Positions 11,271 to 22,112 of a DNA stretch of 64,000 bases are shown here, in pieces (positions within the stretch are counted from its first letter, which is position 1; every line of letters starts with the position of its first letter). This DNA is from Oasisia sp. SBJ-2009. Its lineage: Eukaryota > Annelida > Polychaeta > Sabellida > Siboglinidae. Where the stretch lies: positions 35,191,190 through 35,255,189 of the forward strand of contig OZ024862.1 in NCBI GenBank assembly GCA_964017155.1. Direction: 5' to 3'. Both the position numbers and the translations under genes were made by a program. The notes beneath the pieces are model-generated. The model saw only the letters and a list, made by a program, of their open reading frames with translations, was not told where the DNA came from and ran no database searches.

Positions 11271-12945
11271 TATATTTAAATTATCTTTTCAAACTGGAAC
11301 TTTTCCAGAAAAAATGAAAATCGCCCAGGTCATACCACTTTTTAAGTCGGGAAGTAAAAATTATTTCAATAATAATAGACCTATTTCCCTGCTCCCACAA
11401 TTATCTAAAATCCTGGAAAAGCTATATAGTAACAGACTAAACACATTTACAAAAACGTGCGACATATTGAATCCTTGTCAGTATGGGTTAAGGGAAAAAA
11501 TGTCCACTACACATGCTCTTGTAAAAGTAGTGTCTGAAATTACAAATTCCTTAAATAAACGAAAACACTCTATTGGTGTATTCATCGACCTACAAAAGGC
11601 TTTTGATACAGTAGACCACCAACTGTTATGTACGAAACTGGAATTCTATGGTATTCGCGGAGTTGCTTACCAATGGATAAGGAGTTATTTATCAAACAGA
11701 TCGCAATACGTTAGTTATGAAGGACATCAATCCGAACTATTACCAATACAGTGTGGTGTTCCTCAAGGATCTATCTTAGGTCCGCTATTGTTTACAATAT
11801 ATGTTAACGATATGTGTAATGTGTCGAAGCTACTGAAGTTTATTTTATTCGCCGACGACACAAATATATTTCATAGTCATAGTAAATTACCAGATTTAGT
11901 AAGTGAACTAAATACGGAGCTTGATAAGATGTTCAAGTGGTTTTGTGTAAACAAACTGTCATTAAATATTGCTAAAACGAATTATATATTATTTGGCAGA
12001 TATACCCATCAACAAGATGTTGCTATCATTATCAATAATGTTACTATACAGAGAGTTCAAGCCACTAAATTTCTTGGCGTCTTAATTGATGAATCGTTAA
12101 ACTGGAAGAACCACATTAACATGGTGAAATCCAAGCTATCGAAAGTAGCGTCTGTTATATACAAAGTTAGCCATTGTATCGACCACTCCAGCATGCGTAC
12201 TCTATATTGTTCATTGTTTTTACCTCACTTAATGTATTGTTGTGTAATATGGGGAAACACATATGTGACAAACATACAATGTATTATATTAATACAGAAA
12301 AGAGTAATTAGACTGATCCACGGTGCCAATCGATGGGATCATACAAATAACTTGTTCTATGAGTATCGCATTCTTAAAATCAATGATATAGTTGAACTAA
12401 AAACAATTCTATTTATGTTTGATGCCTATCATGATGTTTTACCATACGATCTTCAACAGTTATTTGTGAAATATATTCCACTATATTCTACACGTAGAAC
12501 ACATCAATTCATCAGAGAAAATGTCCGCATAAATATGAGAGCAATGTCCATACCTGTACTCGGCGTGAAATTGTGGAATTCTCTCAACGAATCGCTTGTT
12601 AGCATAATGTCCAAATATAAATTTAAACGTCATTACATTAATATTCTCATAGGCAAATATACCATGTAAACATACTTGATTATTACGACAAATTAACATT
12701 TGTTGTGTGGACATATTTATTTGTTGTGTTATAATAAAAAAAACTAAGAATTACCACTTATCATTTTTATGAAACGTTTTAACGGGGTAGACACATATAA
12801 GTGTTTCACTTCATGTCTACTCCTTTTCAAAACATATTTCTTAATTGTATTTCATTCGTACCATGTTACTTGTTATTTGTATTTGTATTGCTTGCTTTTT
12901 AATTTTGTGTGTTTTGAAATAAATTGAATTGAATTGAATATAAAC
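11203..12945 (+). mobile_element. Crack/Daphne-like LINE insertion, 5'-truncated
   Basis: The U2 paralogue has an empty site (AACAATTAATATAAACTCC at about 45670), whereas U1 carries (AT)n at 11203-11266, an RT ORF and a 3' end AAATAAATTGAATTGAATTG before rejoining at TATAAACTCC (12940). The 3' (TTGAA)n tail and the RT sequence fit the Crack/Daphne side of the Jockey group; the clade is inferred from memory. The insertion post-dates the U1/U2 duplication. Confidence 0.85.
11314..12669 (+). CDS. Reverse transcriptase, intact partial ORF2 of the Crack/Daphne-like LINE
   Basis: An uninterrupted 451-codon frame encodes an RT without its endonuclease. Blocks: AQVIPLFKSGSKNYFNNNRP and ISLLPQLSKILEKL near residues 4-35, GVFIDLQKAFDTVDH (block A), CGVPQGSILGPLLFTIYVND (block B), ILFADDTNIF (block C, FADD), LNIAKTNYILFG, KFLGVLIDESLNWKNHI, then a C-terminal region ending KRHYINILIGKYTM. 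The absence of stops over 1.35 kb, next to decayed relatives, marks it as the youngest RT in the window. It starts right after an (AT)n tract, so the N-terminus is missing and the real start codon is unknown. Confidence 0.9.
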   Translation: MKIAQVIPLFKSGSKNYFNNNRPISLLPQLSKILEKLYSNRLNTFTKTCDILNPCQYGLREKMSTTHALVKVVSEITNSLNKRKHSIGVFIDLQKAFDTVDHQLLCTKLEFYGIRGVAYQWIRSYLSNRSQYVSYEGHQSELLPIQCGVPQGSILGPLLFTIYVNDMCNVSKLLKFILFADDTNIFHSHSKLPDLVSELNTELDKMFKWFCVNKLSLNIAKTNYILFGRYTHQQDVAIIINNVTIQRVQATKFLGVLIDESLNWKNHINMVKSKLSKVASVIYKVSHCIDHSSMRTLYCSLFLPHLMYCCVIWGNTYVTNIQCIILIQKRVIRLIHGANRWDHTNNLFYEYRILKINDIVELKTILFMFDAYHDVLPYDLQQLFVKYIPLYSTRRTHQFIRENVRINMRAMSIPVLGVKLWNSLNESLVSIMSKYKFKRHYINILIGKYTM

Positions 12946-13349
12946 TCCACAGTTTGCCTATTTGCAGATGACGATCTTATACATATGACCGTTTGACCTC
13001 ACCAGGTGTGTTGGCCAGTACTTAAACAAGACAAGGCTGGGACAGCAGGCTGGGTAGCATGCGTGCACCACGAGATCGCTAAAGGTAATTTTGGAATGTT
13101 TTGTCTATAACTCATGCATACTATCAGCAATTACGTACGTAAAAGTAAAAAAAGTTACGAATACTGATTTCAAGGCGCAGCGCTAACAACAACTAGGAAT
13201 GCTAGTTGATCTAAAGGTGACTCATGAAACGCACCTAGTGTAACTTTACGGCGTCTTAGGATTTCGACAAGTTATCGCCTGCTACGTCTGAAACTGGCCC
13301 TAGCCTGCCTGCGGGCCCAGCAGGGCCGCCAATATTGTTTCCTAGGATA

Positions 13350-13500
13350 CTTGGTACACACTAACACGACGCAGTGTACATATATCAAGCAATCAGAGAT
13401 GGGCGAAAATATAACGTAATGTTTAGGGTTAGGGATTTAGGGTTAGGGTCATATTGTCGCCCATCTCTTATTGGTTGATATATGTACAATGTGTACCAAG
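13350..13500. mobile_element. Hairpin MITE with a TTAGGG-rich core, copy 1
   Basis: The outer ends CTTGGTACACA / TGTGTACCAAG and the inner arms TGTACATATATCAA...AGAGATGGGCGA / TCGCCCATCTCT...TTGATATATGTACA form an imperfect inverted repeat of about 150 bp. The loop reads GTTTAGGGTTAGGG ATTTAGGGTTAGGG, that is, telomere-like repeats. An orthologous copy is at 46081-46231. It is too short to encode anything. Confidence 0.75.
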
Positions 13501-13866
13501 TTATACGTATCTAGGCAGTAGGCTAGGTACATCAAAAAAACATCAAATACGTCCAATTTTATTCAAATTATACCATGTGATAGGGCTTAGTATGCAGTTT
13601 ACACCACATTTTGAATTTTTTTGATATCTTTATTATTTCTGGAGTAATTCCACTTTTTTTGCTCGGAAAAAGGGCGATTTTTGGTATTGAATTCTGTCCA
13701 TTTCTTGTGACCCGGAAGCTGGAGCACTGTGTTTGAGTATATAGGAAAATGGTAATATAATTGCTTCTACCATAGATATAAATAGAGGGATCGCCGACTC
13801 CGAATGGCGGGAAAATATGTTCAAATTTCGCAGCGCCCTCACCGGGAGTCATAGAAAGTCGAAACC

Positions 13867-14702
13867 ATGGACGCTCACTGTTCCAACAGTGGCAACACGG
13901 CAGTGGATTCTGTACCAATTTAAGAACTTCAGGATGTACTTGAGGTAAGATTAAATCGGAAAATCATCATATAATATGGATAGTTTATTGTCAGTTTTTG
14001 TTTTAAAACGGAGACATACATTAAGTCACGCTAAAGACGAAAACAATACGAGCGATATTACAGGTATATCATTCACTGTCTAGTATCACTCGGTCTCGAT
14101 CAGAAATACTGGGCACTACAGTACTTGTATATCCAAAGTTTAGTCAATTAAGCAAGCATATATAACATATGTAGTGTTGCCATAGTACAGTACTTTGGTA
14201 CAGTGCCAAACCAATTGTTTATTCTCTGAATTTCTCGTCTTGCCATGGCTCCATGAATGACCGAGGCCATGGGCATGGCATGGCCATGGACATGTCATTG
14301 TGTCATTTGTGATTGAGGGATTCTATGTCTGACTATCACTATGACTATGATTGGAGGTAAAGTGATTACGCTAGACTTCATTGAATAGGCGGATCTTTTA
14401 GCGTGTTTACAAGCATTCTATAATATTAGGTGGAACTAATTACAATTAGGCCTTCAAATATTTTACTCTTCCTGGTGCTTCTACTTGTTGCTCGTAGCTG
14501 ATTATAACATCTTGGATGCTGATATGTATACATCACATACAGTTACTATATATCTTTTACATATTACCACTTTAATATTAGTATTATATTTATATTATAT
14601 GTATTCTATTTTCAGTACAAGTCACAAGGAGTCACCGCAATGACAGCATCACCACTGAACAAGTGTTTGAAATTTGAGGTCTTCCCATCTTTGTCAAAAT
14701 AA
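13867..14702 (+). pseudogene. Two-exon microgene, copy A (broken)
   Basis: Exon 1 (13867-13944) begins MDAHCSNSGN but meets TAA at 13921-13923 after PI. The donor TGAG|GTAAGA follows. Exon 2 (14616-14702) follows a pyrimidine-rich acceptor TTCTATTTTCAG and encodes YKSQGVTAMTASPLNKCLKF then EVFPSLSK and stop. The intron is 671 bp. Because of the exon 1 stop the copy cannot make the full peptide. The family is unrecognised; see the entries at 22860 and 46524. Confidence 0.6.
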
Positions 14703-15464
14703 CTCATGGGCAGAGTTTCGCCATTGTCAAGGCATATTAATTGCACTTGTCGATTGTATTATTAACCATACATAAATCATCATTCATTATATTTAAGGGC
14801 ATGGAGGAGCTCATCAGGGTCAATCTTATGTTTAGCAGGAGCAGGCTGTTGTATATTATGTTGATGGTTTTGTGTTGTGTCAATCGAAGAAATTATGTTA
14901 TAATGATGAGTACTGATTGTTAATCACATCATTAAAGGAGAGCGTGAATTATTTACAAGTAAACTGATATTGACAGACTAGAAGTATTTTTCGTCTTCAG
15001 ATAATCACTCTTTGCAGTATTATAGTGATTCTGTTTGCTGTTTGTTGTATCCCTGTTTTATACATGTACACATTTTCATGATGACATTGTGAAGTCACAG
15101 GAGCTTGTGCTCATGCATACACATCCTTTGTGTTTTTTGAGATGCCATGCCAACTGCATACAGCTTGTAGAGAAATATCTATATCAGAACCAGTCACAAA
15201 GAAAGCCGACAGCCTTGTGAAAGACTGTCTGAATGAATGTGTTAATGGGAAATTATTCATGGCTGCAACATGTACAGCGAACAATAACAAATTATTTCCT
15301 TTTACCTGCTATTAGGCTATTAGGCTATTTCCTTTTACCTGCTATTATAGTTTGCAAATATTTATTGCCATGCTGATGACATGTTAAGTCACCGTGTATA
15401 CATCACTTGCAAATCACAACCAATGATCGGCATGTGTTTTATTAGATTTTGAATTTTAGTGACA

Positions 15465-16134
15465 CTATCTCCAATGTAACAGGCCTGCCTTAGTTTTCCA
15501 AGTGTTTTTTATATCAAATTTAAAATTATGAAAACATTTATCATAGTAGATTTGTTTTGCTTTACGAAAACTTGTTTTTAAAATCCTATTGTACGTTTTT
15601 AAGTAGACCAATAATATGGCATATTCGGAAGATTCAGGATTAGTGAGTTTTATTTGTTTATAAAGTTTATCTCTGTATCTTATTGAAGTTAGCAGTCCTT
15701 GGGTTATCCATGTAGACTTGTTATGCTTGTATTTGTTAAATTTCACTAATTTGCTAGTCATATATTTATTTTTAGCTCAGAAGAGTGAAGATCATTTTTT
15801 ACCTTTAACATAGCCTCTTTATTTTGTACATTAACTTGTATGAATTTTGTAGTATGATCCTCTTTAAGAGTGGTATTCACAAACATAAAATATGGCTGAT
15901 GATCAGAAAATTTCTTAATTAGTATTCAATACGTTTTGTTAAATTACAAAAGAAGTTGTCAATAAGAGTACCAGTCCTTGTTGTGAACCTTGTAGGAAGT
16001 GTAATTTGGGGCAAGAGACTGAATGAAGTTAACATATCAAAAAAAGTGCTACAGTGTTCTTGTTCATTTATTTTTAACATATTTATTTTGTAATGCCTTG
16101 CAAGGATAACACTGTTGTTTTGGTGACATGGCAA
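15465..16134 (-). mobile_element. Decayed LINE endonuclease/linker fragment
   Basis: Minus-strand frames read LKINEQEHCSTFFDMLTSFS, LPQITLPTRFT and GTLIDNFFCN (15919-16134), the usual C-terminal part of an apurinic-like endonuclease, followed at lower coordinates by a linker with YKHNKSTWITQGLLTSIRYR and KQIYYDKCFHNF (15465-15761). The stretch between them is shifted and has stops. The style matches Crack/Daphne-type ORF2, so it may be related to the RT at 11.3 kb, but in opposite orientation. No RT domain remains. Confidence 0.75.
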
Positions 16135-16689
16135 AGTTGATATGACAGTTGAAAATTCATATAACAGTGTCTTAATATACGCCCAAATTGGTAGAGTGTT
16201 GAATTGGCACTACTATATGCCATACCGACCAAAAGACAACTTTAGTGGATCCTAACAGAAATCCTGGCTAAGTACACATGATATGGCACGTCACTTTGCA
16301 GCAGATAGGTTGTGGCTTCCACACATGGCTTTAAGAGTACACACAATTTACTGGTTCATGCATTAACACACTATGATACATTGATGAAATAGGCATAAGG
16401 ATGGAAATATAATATTACAATATTTAATATTATATGAAACAGTACAATAATCAATCAATGTGATTGATATATATATATGATGCACGTTGACCGTTGTGAT
16501 CCGACCGTAAAGCCAAGGCCAAAATCCTTCCACACAATTAAATAGGACGCACGGTTATTAAGTTCACATGTGTCTTTTACGAGGTATGTTTTCTGTCTGT
16601 AACACTTCATCAAAAGCAACTTTCAAACACTTTATTTGCTCGCATTTGCCGTAATATGTATTTATTATCTTAATAGAGTTATGGATTAA

Positions 16690-16911
16690 TCAGTAAGGAA
16701 CTATGTTCAAAATGAGCCGTGCAGATATTAAATAATTATGTTGATGCTTGTCAGGGTTGAATGAAGGAATGAAGCTGTCATCGGACCGCCCAACGTAAAC
16801 AACAAACGTGTTCCTTAATTCATCGGTCTCCTTGTCTTTTCCAATCTTTTGAAATGCCACATAACCGATCCATGTACTTTTAGATTTCTGATTATTGCTA
16901 TGGCATCGCAC
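16690..16911 (-). CDS. Unrecognised short open frame
   Basis: A 73-codon minus-strand frame (begins MRCHSNNQKSKSTWIG, contains TFVVYVGRSDDSFIPSFNP) immediately upstream of the CR1 element. Composition is protein-like, but I recognise no domain and see no splice sites that I can defend. It may be an exon fragment or chance. Confidence 0.2.
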   Translation of the reverse strand: MRCHSNNQKSKSTWIGYVAFQKIGKDKETDELRNTFVVYVGRSDDSFIPSFNPDKHQHNYLISARLILNIVPY

Positions 16912-17007
16912 TACGCAACGATGTTTTCATCACATTATTAAAACCATTTCAAACATCTCTTTGTAGATTTTGCTCTATCCGGATGCACAAAGTCATGGGC
17001 TGAGACA

Positions 17008-18042
17008 ATGGAGGAAGACTTTACTTTCCAGTGCACAGGGTGTTTGAAAGTGGAATGTCTTACAGCAGAGTTAGCTAGGCTAACCGATATTGTGAAGGGG
17101 ATGGAGATGAGAATAACCAAAGAGACAGATGGAAGAGGTCGGAAGGAGCAATGCAGTGACAAGAAGGGTGAGGACAGTATACTGAGAGAAGGGAGGGCGA
17201 GTGCAAGGAAAGCAAATGGAGAAAGAACAAGTGAAAACATGGCATGCAGGAAGGTGACAGGGGAGAAAGTGACAGTAGATGAGGGGGTGACAATGGGACG
17301 ATAGGAGATGATAGAAGCAGATGCGACAGGAGGAAAGACGAAGGGAAGAAAGGAACTGAGAGTAGATGTGACCAGACGGAAGTCAATAACAAGGATGGTG
17401 TTAGGAAGAAAAGAGGCAGGAAAGAAAGGAACAGAGAAAGCGGCAGGGGGAAAAGTCAGCAACCAGGGAGATGCAAAACGGAGGAGTTACTCTGAAGCAG
17501 TGATTGAGGGGGCATTGAGAACAGAAAGGGTGTTTATGGGCGACTCAATTTTGCGAAAGACGGACAAGACGTTAAGTAAAGGAGAAGATGTTGTTTGTCT
17601 TCCAGGCGCTCGGATAGAGCATGTGACAGATAGGGTAGAGAACGTGTTGGGGCATGGCCAGGGAGGATCTATATTAGTACATGTAGGGACGAACAATGCA
17701 GACAGGGAGGGAACAACTAGAATAGTGCAAAGATACAGACAGTTGGTAGGGAAACTGAAGAAGACAAGGGTTGAACAGATTATTCTCTCAGGAATCTTGC
17801 CAGTAATCGGAGGAAGGGGAGCAACCTATAGAAATTGCAAGAGGATGGCAATCAATGCTCTGGTGGAGCAGATGTGTGAGGAGGAAGGGGTTGGATTCTT
17901 GGATTTGTGGGGGCGCTTTGTTGGGAAGGAGGACATGTACGTTAGATATGGCCTCCATCTAAGCGGAAAGGGCGCAGCAGTTTTCTCTGAGAACCCGCTT
18001 CAATCTATGGACAGTGGAACAGGTTGCAATTATTTAAACTAG
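17008..18042 (+). pseudogene. CR1 ORF1 with SGNH-esterase-like domain
   Basis: One reading frame is interrupted by TAG at 17302-17304. The N-terminal part has a Cys-containing start (FTFQCTGCLKVEC) and a leucine-rich, coiled-coil-like stretch, then a long Lys/Arg/Glu-rich linker. The C-terminal part carries SGNH-hydrolase blocks: RVFMGDSILRKTDK (block I, GDS Ser), ILVHVGTNNADREG (block III, GTN Asn), and YGLHLSGKGAAVF (block V, His). The usual DGLHL Asp is Tyr here (MYVRYGLHL), so the catalytic Asp is lost. Esterase-type ORF1 proteins are known from CR1/L2 elements and are thought to act in RNP or membrane interaction. It ends at LN*, overlapping the start of the next frame. Confidence 0.82.
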
Positions 18043-18095
18043 ATTCGCAGGGGGGATTCACAGAGAAGCCAAATACTGGAGGCACAGATAAGGAC

Positions 18096-20260
18096 AGCAC
18101 AGCTAAAACGGCAAAGAACAGTCTGGAAAACTCTACAACATTTGGTTATAAATGTGTGTGTTTAAATGCAAGGAGCATAGTAAACAAAAGAAATGAACTT
18201 AACATTATGGTAGAAGATAATGACCCTCACATAATAGGTATAACTGAATCTTGGGCCACCCCCGATATATCAGATGCCGAATTAGGAATGACAGGATATG
18301 TCATGTTTAGGAAAGATAGATTAGGAAGAAGGGGAGGTGGCGTTATTTGATATATTAAAGAATCCATTCAGGCTTACGAAATAAAATTAGAAAAACAAGC
18401 AGAATGTGAAGAAGCTGTGTGGTGTAACATAGTTACAGGAAACTCAACATTAACTGTTGGGTTAGTTTACCGAAGTCCAAACATAAGCAATGGGAAGTGA
18501 AGAAGACTATGCCATTTATAAAGAAGCGCTTATCCAAGCTACAGCTGAAATTAGAAATTCAAAGAGAAGCTATGAACAAAAATTAGCTTTTAATATAAAA
18601 CATGACAGCAAGAGTTTTTATGCGTATGTTCGAAGTAAACAGAAAGTTCAGGATAAGGTAGGACCTCTAGAAGGTAGTGATGGAAACATAATAACAGAGA
18701 GATTCTTAATGCCAGAAAACCTAAATTAATTCTTTAGTTCGGTGTTCACCAGGGAAGATACTAGTGCATTACCAGTACCAGAGACTAAATTTGAAGGGAG
18801 AAGAGTCAGACTATTTAGGACAACTAATTGTAACACCAAAAATGGTAGCTAAGAAAATAAGGGATATGAAGGAAAATAAGTCATCTGTAGTGGATAGGAT
18901 TCCTCCCAAATTACTACTGGAAATTGTAGAACAAATCAGCATACCACTTGCAACAGTGTTCAATTTGTCAATAGAGGAAGGAGTAGTTCCATTAGAATGG
19001 AAAGAAGCAAACATCATACCATTATTTAAAAAAGGATCAAGAAGCAAGTCAGAGAACTATTGACCAGTTAGTTTAACATCGGTGGTTTGCAAACTATTAG
19101 AAAGACTAATTAAAGATCACTTGGTTGATTTTCTTGTTAAAAATAACTTGATTAACCCATCTCTACATGGGTTTCTAAAAGCGAGGTCATGCTCAACAAA
19201 TATCTTATGTTTTTTGGAAGATGTCACAAAGTAGACGATCACCAGTAGATATAATATACTTAGATTTTAAAAAAGCCTTTGACAAAGTGCCACATCAAAG
19301 ATTACTACTTAAACTAAAGGCCCATGGCATAGGCAATGGTATGATTAACTGGATAGAAAAATGGCTCATTGATAGAAGACAAAGAGTGGTAGTTGATGGG
19401 GAGGTTTCAAACTGGAAATCGGTTTTGAGTGGAGTACCGCAGGGACCTATTTTGTTCTTAATATATATCAATGATTTGGATGATGATATAACAAGCAAGG
19501 TGTTGAAGTTTGCGAACGATACAAAAGTGTTTAGAAAAAATGAAAGTGATGCAGTTAGACAGCAATTACAAGATGATCTAAATAAGTTGAACGAATGGTC
19601 TGATAAGTGGCAAATGCTGTTTAATTATGGGAAGTGTAAGTGCCTCCACACAGACATGGAAATGAAGATGCACAATATACAATGGGTGATACTGTACTAA
19701 ATACTACCGTAAAGGAAAAGAACTATTAGTGCTGATATGAAGGTATCAGAACAGTGTGCAATTGCAGCAGCAAAGGGAAACCAAATTCTTGGATTAATTA
19801 GGCGAAATATAGTGTACAAGGAAAAAGAACTAATAATACCACTGTACAAAACAATAGTTAGGCCTCATTTAGAATATTGCATATAGGCATGGAGGCCATA
19901 TCGCAAGAAGGATATTGATATACTAGAAAGAGTACAAAGAAGAGCAACCAAAATGCTACAAAAACTCAGGAATATTAGTTATGAAATGCGTCTAAAAGAA
20001 TGTGGATTAACAACACTAGAAACCAGGAGATTGAGAGGAGATCAGATAGAAGTTTTTTAAATATTGAATGGGTATGAAAATATTGACAGAAATATTTTGT
20101 TCTCTGTTAAGGAAGAGAGAAGGACTAGAGGACATGGAATTACATTAGCAAAGAAGCAGTGTAGACTAGATATTAGAAAATTTTCATTTTCACAAAGAAC
20201 AGTAAATGAATGGAACAGATTATCGGCTGATTGTGTAGGTGCTAGTAGTGTTAATGTTTA
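18096..20260 (+). pseudogene. CR1 ORF2 remnant: endonuclease and reverse transcriptase
   Basis: The endonuclease begins YKCVCLNARSIVNKRNELNI and PHIIGITESWATPD (catalytic Glu in ESW), with RRGGGVI then TGA at 18348-18350. Most of the endonuclease is deleted by 18490. The linker (KSFYAYVRSKQKVQDKVGPL) and the RT follow: NIIPLFKKGSRSKSENY, VDIIYLDFKKAFDKVPHQRL (block A), SGVPQG|PILFLIYINDL (block B, lacking the expected SVLG), and VLKFANDTKVF, where the catalytic FADD is FAND. The C-terminal segments RPHLEYC (followed by a stop), FSFSQRTVNEWNRL and VKNSVNVF-like ends appear at 19850-20260 in broken frames. It is unambiguously dead as an RT. Confidence 0.85.
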
Positions 20261-20435
20261 AAAATAAAATTGACATGTACCTAAGAAGGGCTGGGTACAT
20301 TTAGTTAGATAGGTTGGACTCTCGATAAGCCAAAGGGCTTCCTTGTCCACCTGCCATCTAGAGTTGATTCTCTAGGTGGCAATCTTGTTAAAACAAACAA
20401 CGTTTACGCCATGATTACGCGGCCCTACAACTTTT

Positions 20436-21767
20436 CTATGACTCCCGGTGAGGGCGCTGCAGTGCGAGGGACATCATCAGGCTTAAATGCAGGGTGACGT
20501 CACGAGTCGGCGATCCCTCTATTTATATCTATGCTTCTACTGAAGATATTGGGGTGAAATAAAAAGTTATGTAATCTAGAAAAACATGTGAATATGATTT
20601 GACCTTGGCCTAATTAGTTGACCTTCACTGCATATTTGACCTTTTTTCAGAATAACAACATAAATTGAGTATCATTAATTAAAAAGGACTTCTATCAAGT
20701 TCTATGCCACATTATTACAGAAGTAATTTTGATGGCATAATTAGTCGACCTATAATTAACATTTGACCTAATTACTAGGAATAATTACATAAAACGGGGG
20801 AATAATTAGTAAGAAGATCAATTATACATGGGGTTGAGTACTTTAATTTATAATTATATAATTTTGAATGAATATACTGATTCTCATCTTGTAAAATATG
20901 AAGTTTGTCGATGACCTAATTAGTTTACCTATATTTAGCATTTGACCTATTTATTAGGATTAATTACATAAAACAGGTGAAAATAAAATATATAAATATT
21001 ATACGGGCAAATAAATTTGTTTTTTAAAGTTTAAGATGCTTACCGATTTTAGTAACGATTTTATGAAACGCGATTGTCAATGTAAACGTGAAGACGAAGT
21101 TTATAAACATTTTCCTTCAAATATTTTAGAATGACATTCTAACATAAGCCCAAACCGGCTAAACTGTAACTATATGTATACATATATAATCACACAAGTG
21201 AATAATAACAGCAACAATACACGATGATTGTGATGAAAGTGGATTTAATTAATGCTGGAAACCGCCAACCGACGCCGTCGCTGATAGCTGTACAGCCGGC
21301 GTGTTACGGCATAGGCTGTTGTAAATAAATGCGCAGAACGGCAAAGGGTGCCAAAGTTGCCCACCTCGGTGTGTCGCCGGCCAGGCACGCACAATAATAC
21401 TACATATGCCATTTAAAGCTAATATACCATACTAGATGGCCTACCAGGTTTCATAGATGGCCTAGTTAGATTTATGCGTCTATTTCACAAGTAAAAAACA
21501 TCAAACTTCACTTCAATGCACAGAAAAGCGATCGATGTCGAAGTAAACATAAAATAGCCCAAGATGTAAAACAATTATCCATTGGTCGATTCTACGGTCA
21601 AAAGACACTGTTTTCCTAATCAGTATGCAGCGGCAAAGCAAATTGCGCGACCATGTGATTTCTGACGACGGCTGACGCGGGAAGACATCTTGGTCACAAC
21701 TTTTGGAACGGAAATGACCGCGAGATTTCAATACGCCACCTAGTGGATTCTGGTGTACCTATCCTAG
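20436..21767 (-). repeat. Inverted copy of the right part of the inner unit
   Basis: 20436-20527 is the promoter-like module in reverse (CTCCCGGTGAGGGCGCTGC, GGCGATCCCTCTATTTATAT). 20531-21767 is the reverse complement of about 26840-28361, including the shared block CCGCGAGATTTCAATACGCC near 21718 (its complement is near 26860). The stretch 21270-21480 matches the reverse complement of 49700-50030 in U2 but is missing from copy B, so this copy keeps sequence that B lost. It contains TGACGTCA at 20494-20501. Confidence 0.75.
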
Positions 21768-21795
21768 CCTAGAAAAAATATTTGCAGCCGGACCC

Positions 21796-21935
21796 AGGGC
21801 CCGTATTCTCGAAGAAAATTACATCGTACGTAATAATTTTCATAAATATGGCGGATCCTTACTTAGCTGCGAAAATGTGTAAGTTCGTATTTTCGAAAGC
21901 GTTAGGAATTGTCGCAGCTACGAATTTCGTATCTT
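21796..21935. mobile_element. GGGCCCGTATTCTCGAAG MITE-like block
   Basis: A 140-bp block with internal repeats of CGTATT(C/T)TCGAA and CTTACTTAGCTGCGAAAATG / CGCAGCTA-GAATTTCG. It occurs also at 22612-22755 and 46276-46425 but is absent from copy A at the equivalent place (13776 is joined to other DNA). This suggests a short inserted element just upstream of the module. Its ends are not sharply defined. Confidence 0.45.
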
Positions 21936-21937
21936 AC

Positions 21938-22034
21938 CATAGATATAAAATGTAGAGGGATCGCCGACTCCGAATGGCGGGAAAATGTTCGAATTTCGCA
22001 GCGTCCTCACCGGGAGTCATAGAAAGTCGAAACC
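21938..22034 (+). promoter_or_regulatory. TATA-like module upstream of the microgene
   Basis: CATAGATATAAA-TGTAGAGGGATCGCCGACTC begins about 95 bp before the ATG and is followed by the conserved leader GGCGGGAAAATGTTCGAATT and GGGAGTCATAGAAAGTCG. The same module lies at 13776, 22757 and 46430 (plus strand). Shorter reversed forms are at 20436-20527, 26262-26311 and 48839-48884; there the box is joined to TGACGTCA/TGACATCA. Promoter function is inferred from the ATATAAA box and position only. Confidence 0.4.
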
Positions 22035-22112
22035 ATGGACGCTCACTGTTCCAACAGTGGCAACAGGGAAGTGGATTCTGTACCAACTTCCGAACTTCAG
22101 GATGTACTTGGG
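22035..22112 (+). pseudogene. Extra exon 1 of the microgene (first tandem copy in B)
   Basis: Identical in layout to the exon at 22860. It encodes MDAHCSNSGNREVDSV then PTSELQDVLG, ending exactly at GGG|GTAAGA, phase 0. Because of the tandem duplication it lies upstream of a second exon 1 and has no exon 2 of its own before that copy. Confidence 0.55.

Larger units (their letters stand above)
13540..16700 (+). repeat. Partial copy A of the inner repeated unit
   Basis: 13545-13775 is the reverse complement of 28361-28560. From 13776 the sequence runs parallel to 21940-26250 (copy B) and 46430-48830 (copy C): promoter-like module, exon 1 at 13867, exon 2 at 14616, and the shared TCATGGGCAGAGTTTC and GACCGTAAAGCCAAGG blocks. 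It is broken by a LINE fragment near 15490-16140 and by lineage-specific sequence around 16150-16450. Confidence 0.75.
16985..20395 (+). mobile_element. Near full-length but inactive CR1-clade LINE
   Basis: ORF1 (SGNH-type) is followed by an overlapping ORF2 with endonuclease and RT, then a 3' UTR to about 20395. The order ORF1-EN-RT and the CR1-style motifs (CLNARSIVNKRNEL, DIIYLDFKKAFDKVPH, VPQGPILFLIYINDL) support CR1. Damage: stops at 17302 and 18348, a loss between about 18485 and 18490, stops near 18729, 19063 and 19233, a short in-frame loss in RT block B, and loss of the catalytic Asp pair. Confidence 0.88.

Noticed and set aside
11314..12669. Group II intron or retron reverse transcriptase
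   Set aside because: The blocks, the ILFADD motif and the A/T-rich tail fit a metazoan non-LTR retrotransposon; no intron RNA structure or msr/msd is seen.
17075..17462. Minus-strand frames of 105 and 174 codons
   Set aside because: Antisense shadows of the Lys/Glu-rich CR1 ORF1 linker.
20400..20430. CCATGATTACGC resembles a lacZ cloning-vector sequence
   Set aside because: Only 12 bases match and the flanks do not continue as vector; likely chance or a repeat junction.
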